Shown here: in pieces, positions 60,084-64,000 of the stretch
How the letters are laid out: each line of letters starts with the position of its first letter
Position numbering within the stretch: the first letter of the stretch is position 1
Origin: CBDFKF01 sp965248765
Lineage (GTDB): Bacteria; Pseudomonadota; Alphaproteobacteria; VGEJ01
Direction: 5' to 3'
Assembly: GCA_965248765.1 (NCBI GenBank)
Contig: CBDFKF010000004.1
Location: 806,001 to 870,000, forward strand
Length of the DNA stretch: 64,000 nt
Notes under the pieces: model-generated
Databases searched by the model: none
Seen by the model: only the letters and a program-made list of their open reading frames with translations
Told to the model about the DNA's origin: nothing
Made by a program: the position numbers and the translations under genes

Positions 60084-61292
60084 TTACCCCGCGGCTGCAG
60101 CCATCCGAGTGAAGCCGCACTCGAGTTCAGCGAGCAAATCGTCCGGATCCTCCAGACCGATGTGGATGCGCAAACACGGGCCGGCGGCGGCCCACTCGGT
60201 AGTTGTTCTGCTCTTAGCCGGATTGGTCGGAACGATCAGACTTTCGAAGCCACCCCAGGAATAGCCCATGCCGAACAGTTTGATCCCGTTGAGAAACGCT
60301 TCGAGTCCGGACCTCGGGCACGGCTTGAGCACAATACCGAACAAGCCCGACGCGCCCTTGAAGTCGCGCTTCCAGAGCTGATGCCCGGGGTCGTCGGGCA
60401 ACGCCGGATGCAGTACGCGCTCTACCTCGGCGCGTTCGCTCAACCAACCGGCGATGCGCAATGCCGATTCCTCGTGCCGGGGCAGCCGGACAGCCAAAGT
60501 TCTCAAGCCCCGCAGCGCCAAATAGCAATCGTCCGGCGCCGCCGATGCCCCGATGTTATGCCTCGCCTGATAGACGGGTGGCCAGGTATCCTTGGTCGTC
60601 GTCACAGTGCCCAACAGTGCGTCCGCATGGCCAACGATGTACTTAGTAGCGGCGAGAACCGACACATCGACGCCAAGTTCCAAGGGGCGAAGCAGAATTG
60701 GCGTCGCCCACGTATTGTCCATGATCGTGATCACGCCACGCCGGCGCGCCGCATCGGCAATCGCGGGCACGTCCTGGATCTCAAAAGTCTGGGAGCCGGG
60801 TGATTCGAGGAAAACGACCTTAGTATTCGCCTGGATCATCGTGGCGATATCAGCCCCGATGAGCGGATCGTAGTACGTAGTCTCGATCCCCAGCCGCGTC
60901 AGGACGACGTCGCAGAAACGGCGCGTCGGACCATAGACGCTATCGACCATCAGAAGGTGGTCGCCAGTCCCAAGGAAGGCGAATAACGACGTGGTTACGG
61001 CTGCTAGTCCTGAAGATACAGCCGCGCACGCATGCCCGCCCTCGATAGCGCAAATCGCGTCTTCGAGCGCCCAGGTGGTTGGCGTACCGGCGCGACCATA
61101 GGTGAAGCGTCGCTGTCCGGGGCTCTGTTGCTCTGCAGCCTCGAGGTCGGCAAGGGTCCGGAACAAGACCGTCGATGCGCGATAGACCGGCTCGTTGACG
61201 ATGCCGTGGCGCTCGCCCCGGCCCTCTGCGACGATCCTTGTGTCTTGCTTCATGGTCGCGTTGCTTGGCTCGCTGTCCAGGTGCGGCATCAT
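60084..61292 (-). CDS. metC: Cystathionine beta-lyase-like PLP enzyme
   Basis: 402-residue Cys/Met-metabolism PLP enzyme. RFTYGRAGTPTTWALEDAICAIEGG, the PLP-lysine segment VSVLAATKYIVGHADALLGTV and SWGGFESLIVP fit MetC (beta-lyase) better than MetB. ATG 61292 has AGGG seven bases upstream; ATG 61253 is a possible later start. Only about 57 bases separate the start from the right border of the inserted block, so its original promoter may be cut. Confidence 0.88.
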   Translation of the reverse strand: MMPHLDSEPSNATMKQDTRIVAEGRGERHGIVNEPVYRASTVLFRTLADLEAAEQQSPGQRRFTYGRAGTPTTWALEDAICAIEGGHACAAVSSGLAAVTTSLFAFLGTGDHLLMVDSVYGPTRRFCDVVLTRLGIETTYYDPLIGADIATMIQANTKVVFLESPGSQTFEIQDVPAIADAARRRGVITIMDNTWATPILLRPLELGVDVSVLAATKYIVGHADALLGTVTTTKDTWPPVYQARHNIGASAAPDDCYLALRGLRTLAVRLPRHEESALRIAGWLSERAEVERVLHPALPDDPGHQLWKRDFKGASGLFGIVLKPCPRSGLEAFLNGIKLFGMGYSWGGFESLIVPTNPAKSRTTTEWAAAGPCLRIHIGLEDPDDLLAELECGFTRMAAAAG

Positions 61293-61349
61293 GTCACCCT
61301 GCACTGGGGCAGACCAGTCTCGAGGCTCCGGTGGCCTCGTTCCCTTGAG

Positions 61350-61850
61350 TTGAATATCCACCAAGCAGCGCGCGCGATCGACCGGCGGCTGATCTTCCTC
61401 GTGGGCGCGGCGCTTGCTCTTGGGACGGCACTGGAGGCAACGGGCGGAGCTCAGTTCTTGGCTCAGGTGTTGGTGTCGGCGGTCGGTCTCGCTGGTCCAG
61501 CCGTTGTTCTGTCCGCATTTTTCCTGCTGGTCACAGCCTTCACCAATGTGCTCAGCAACAACGCGACGGCTGTCCTGTTCGCGCCGATCGCGTTGAACGC
61601 CGCGACCGAGCTTGGCATTGACCCCAGGGTCTTTCTGTACGCCGTCATTTTCGCGGCGAACTGCTCCTTCGCGACACCCATGAGCTACCAGACCAACCTG
61701 CTTGTCATGGCGCCGGGGCACTATCGGTTTAGTGATTTCGTGAGAGCCGGTGTACCGCTTATCCTGCTGGTGTGGTTGACATTTTCGTTATTCGCACCGT
61801 GGTACTATGGCTTTGGTAAACCGCCGAGCCACATTTCGCACGAGCGATGA
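61350..61850 (+). pseudogene. SLC13-family permease, 3' part
   Basis: In frame from the TTGAA at 61350: LNIHQAARAIDRRLIFLVG, TALEATGGAQFLAQVLVSA, NVLSNNATAVLFAPIAL and TPMSYQTNLLVMAPGHYRF, the second half of an SLC13 permease. It directly continues the sequence that breaks off at 56732 (GAAAMVAAGC then LNIHQAARAIDRR). The stop overlaps the bpt start as ATGA, so in the ancestor the permease and bpt were coupled. Confidence 0.85.
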
Positions 61851-62578
61851 AACCAGTGGAATTAGCCCAGCTTCGGCAATTTTATCGAACGCCGCCGATG
61901 CCTTGCCCCTACCTTCCGGGCAGGCTTGAGCGCAAGCTGTTCACGATGCTAGCCGGACCAGACGCCGACTCGTTGCACGAGAGTCTATCGCAGGCCGGCT
62001 TTCGTCGCAGTCACGGCATCGCGTACCGTCCCCGATGCGACGGTTGTAGCGCGTGCCTGGCGGTCCGCGTACGGGTAGCTGATTTCCTCCCCAGTCGATC
62101 TTTGCGACGTGTGCTCACTCGAAACGCCGGGGTTACCGCCCGCCGTTGCCCGCCGACAGCCGCCGCAGAACACTTTAGTGTCTTCCGAAACTACCAAATG
62201 ACCCGACACGGCGATGGTGGCATGGCAGCGATGGACTACGAGGAGTACCGCTGCATGGTCGAGGAAACGGCGGTCGATACCTTCCTGGTCGAATACCGCC
62301 GGCCAGACGGCGACCTTTACGCGGTCTGCCTCAGCGACCGGCTTGGCGATGGCTATTCTTTGGTCTACAGCTTCTTCGACCCAAGCACGAGCATCGACAG
62401 CCCAGGAATCTTCACGGTGCTCTGGCACATTGAGCAGGCGCGACGCGCCGCCCTACCGTACGTCTATCTGGGTTATTGGATCGCTGAGAGTCCAAAGATG
62501 AGCTACAAGGGCCGCTTCCAACCGCTTGAGGCCTACGCCGCCGGGCGTTGGGTGCCGCTCGGTCGCGGCACGGCCTAG
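61847..62578 (+). CDS. bpt: Aspartate/glutamate leucyltransferase (N-end rule)
   Basis: 243-residue Bpt/ATE1-like aminoacyl-tRNA--protein transferase. PPMPCPYLPGRLERKLFT at the N terminus, YRPRCDGCSACLAVRVRV with the paired cysteines, NYQMTRHGDGGM and YVYLGYWIAESPKMSYKGRF are diagnostic. It transfers Leu from leucyl-tRNA to N-terminal Asp or Glu, marking proteins for ClpAP/ClpS. Its start overlaps the stop of the broken permease, so it may have lost its normal upstream transcription. Confidence 0.93.
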   Translation: MKPVELAQLRQFYRTPPMPCPYLPGRLERKLFTMLAGPDADSLHESLSQAGFRRSHGIAYRPRCDGCSACLAVRVRVADFLPSRSLRRVLTRNAGVTARRCPPTAAAEHFSVFRNYQMTRHGDGGMAAMDYEEYRCMVEETAVDTFLVEYRRPDGDLYAVCLSDRLGDGYSLVYSFFDPSTSIDSPGIFTVLWHIEQARRAALPYVYLGYWIAESPKMSYKGRFQPLEAYAAGRWVPLGRGTA

Positions 62579-62673
62579 CGTGCGGCAGTAGCCGACTCGT
62601 TGAGAAACTCACCTCAGCACCTATACTGGCTTCACCGTTTGCGACTTCGCGTAATGGACGAGAGGGGGAGACC

Positions 62674-63792
62674 ATGAAACGCCGTTCATTTCTTAAGGGT
62701 GCGGCCGTCGCCGGTGCTGCCGGCACAGCAGCGGTCGCGTCGAATTTCCCGACGCCCGCCCTTTCCCAAGGGCGCATGGAGTGGCGACTGGTGACGACCT
62801 GGCCAAAAAACTTCCCTGGCCTCGGTACCGGCGCCAACTTGCTGGGCGACTTCATTACCCGTGGGTCCGAGGGGCGCCTGTCGGTGAAGGTATTTGGCGC
62901 CGGCGAGATCGTCCCCGCGTTCGAGGCGATGGACGCGGTCTCCGGCGGGACCGTCGAAATGGGTCACGGCGCGCCCTACTACTGGAAGGGTAAGGTGGCG
63001 GCCTCGCAATTTATTGCCTCGATGCCGTTCGGCATGACCGCGCAGGAAATGAACGCCTGGTTCCAGCACGGTGGCGGCCAAGCGCTGGCGGACGAAGTCT
63101 ATCGGGAGCTCGGTTGCAAGTTTTTTGTCTCCGGCAATACCGGCGTTCAAATGGGCGGCTGGTTCAACAAGGAAATCAACGGACCCGACGACTACAAGGG
63201 CCTGAAGATGCGTATTCCGGGCCTCGGCGGCGAGGTGGTGAAGGCCGCAGGTGGCAACGTCGTCAACCTGCCGGGCGGTGAGATCCCTCCAGCCTTGTCG
63301 TCGGGTGCGATCGACGCAACGGAATGGGTGGGCCCTTACAACGATCTCGCCTTCGGGCTCTACAAAAGCGCCAAGTTCTACTACTACCCTGGCTGGCACG
63401 AACCCGCGACATGCCTCGACAATTTCGTCAACATCGCCGCCTGGGAGAAGCTGCCGGGCGATCTAAAGGCACTGGTGGAGGCTGCGAACACGGCCGTCAA
63501 TCAGCTTGTGTTGAGCGAGTTCGTCGCACGCAACAACGCGGCGCTCGTGGAGCTCGTTGACACACACGGGGTCATCCTCAAGAGGTTCCCGAACAGCCTC
63601 CTCAACCACCTGGGCGCACTGGCAGGTCAAGTGATGAACGACCTCGCATCGGATGATCCGTTGAGTCGCAAGGTGATGGATCACATTCTGAAGTTCCGCA
63701 AGGACACGATCGCGTGGTCGAAGGTTTCGGAACAGGCATACCTGGCGGCGCGTGCTCTCGGCTTCAAATTCGCGCAGCCGAGCAGCGGTTAG
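62674..63792 (+). CDS. TRAP transporter substrate-binding protein (DctP family)
   Basis: 372 residues. A twin-arginine type signal (MKRRSFLKGAAVAGAAG) and AxA-type cleavage near TPALSQ indicate export. The mature protein has WRLVTTWPKNFPGLGTGAN, GRLSVKVFGAGEIVPAFEAMDAV, MRIPGLGGEVVKAAGG and IDATEWVGPYND. This pattern is typical of DctP-family proteins for 2-oxo acids such as lactate or pyruvate-like ligands (substrate inferred). GGGGGAG precedes the ATG. It converges on a dctM gene. Confidence 0.93.
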   Translation: MKRRSFLKGAAVAGAAGTAAVASNFPTPALSQGRMEWRLVTTWPKNFPGLGTGANLLGDFITRGSEGRLSVKVFGAGEIVPAFEAMDAVSGGTVEMGHGAPYYWKGKVAASQFIASMPFGMTAQEMNAWFQHGGGQALADEVYRELGCKFFVSGNTGVQMGGWFNKEINGPDDYKGLKMRIPGLGGEVVKAAGGNVVNLPGGEIPPALSSGAIDATEWVGPYNDLAFGLYKSAKFYYYPGWHEPATCLDNFVNIAAWEKLPGDLKALVEAANTAVNQLVLSEFVARNNAALVELVDTHGVILKRFPNSLLNHLGALAGQVMNDLASDDPLSRKVMDHILKFRKDTIAWSKVSEQAYLAARALGFKFAQPSSG

Positions 63793-63813
63793 CGGCGCGA
63801 CATCGAGACGGCG

Positions 63814-63840
63814 AACGGCGGGCACGGCCCGCCGTTTTCC
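63814..63840 (+). terminator. Rho-independent terminator after the TRAP binding-protein gene
   Basis: Stem AACGGCGGGC / GCCCGCCGTT with the 3-base loop ACG, followed by TT and CC on the plus strand (TTTTCC in total). It lies 21 bases after the binding-protein stop and just before the convergent dctM stop. Confidence 0.8.
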
Positions 63841-63850
63841 GTTGGTCAAG

Positions 63851-64000
63851 TCAACCGAACAGAACCTTGGGCAACCACGTAGCGAGGCCTGGGAACGTCG
63901 CGATTACGCCAAGCCCAATGATTTGAATGATCACGAAGGGGATGATGCCCCGGTAGATGTCCATAGTCGTGACACTGGGCGGCGCCACGCCGCGCAGATA
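63851..64000 (-). CDS. dctM: TRAP transporter large permease subunit, C-terminal end (partial)
   Basis: The last 49 codons of a minus-strand gene running off the right edge: YLRGVAPPSVTTMDIYRGII, then a hydrophobic helix (PFVIIQIIGLGVIATFP) and LATWLPKVLFG before TGA. This is the standard C terminus of the 12-helix DctM subunit. It belongs with the binding protein beside it. Confidence 0.88.
   Translation of the reverse strand, partial: YLRGVAPPSVTTMDIYRGIIPFVIIQIIGLGVIATFPGLATWLPKVLFG

Overview
The window looks like a chromosomal stretch of a GC-rich alphaproteobacterium, probably Rhodospirillales-like (order is inference). The evidence is a rpmF-plsX-fabH-ihfA-merR-tRNA-Pro run, a glyA-nrdR-ribD-ribE-ribB-ribH-nusB-thiL run, a K+-independent proton-pumping pyrophosphatase, 5-aminolevulinate synthase (C4 haem route), a BamE lipoprotein and large Liv/TRAP uptake systems.

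Layout. 0-9.3 kb: accessory oxidoreductases (SDR, GhrA-like dehydrogenase, ketopantoate-reductase-like protein, ThDP enzyme, GMC oxidoreductase), then glnS and a divergent SHMT-like PLP enzyme. 9.4-16.9 kb: a patatin fragment, then two STAS proteins and a GPP34 protein on the plus strand. These converge on a four-gene minus-strand operon in which every junction is a 4-bp overlap: REC-PP2C phosphatase, RsbW-like ATPase, periplasmic binding protein, HAMP histidine kinase. I read this as one partner-switching signalling module with an unusual periplasmic input and an unusual GPP34 component; it is the most interesting part of the window. 17.1-23.3 kb: an IS island with an intact IS3-family element, an IS1182 element nested in an IS21 remnant nested in a second IS3-type element, abutted IS ends, and an IS1595 stub. 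23.4-24.5 kb: a decayed pseudouridine-catabolism pair.

24.5-39 kb is core genome: tRNA-Pro, MerR, IHF-alpha, FabH, PlsX, L32, BamE, H+-pyrophosphatase, a FliL-like gene with an in-frame stop, ThiL, NusB, the riboflavin genes, NrdR, GlyA and RpiB. 39-44.6 kb encodes a complete Liv-type ABC importer. 44.6-53.6 kb holds hemA, glutaryl-CoA dehydrogenase, a second SHMT paralogue, hemB, a family III CoA-transferase and a penicillin-acylase-family hydrolase.

53.7-61.9 kb is rearranged. A motA 5' fragment ends at an IS3-type element with no target duplication. On its other side lies a broken SLC13/RCK permease gene, which is also split by a 4.6-kb block (modABC, hisI, a MetC-like lyase) flanked by 5-bp TTGAA repeats. 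The window closes with bpt, a TRAP binding protein and the end of a TRAP large permease gene.

All assignments rest on reading motifs and gene order by eye. No database search was run.
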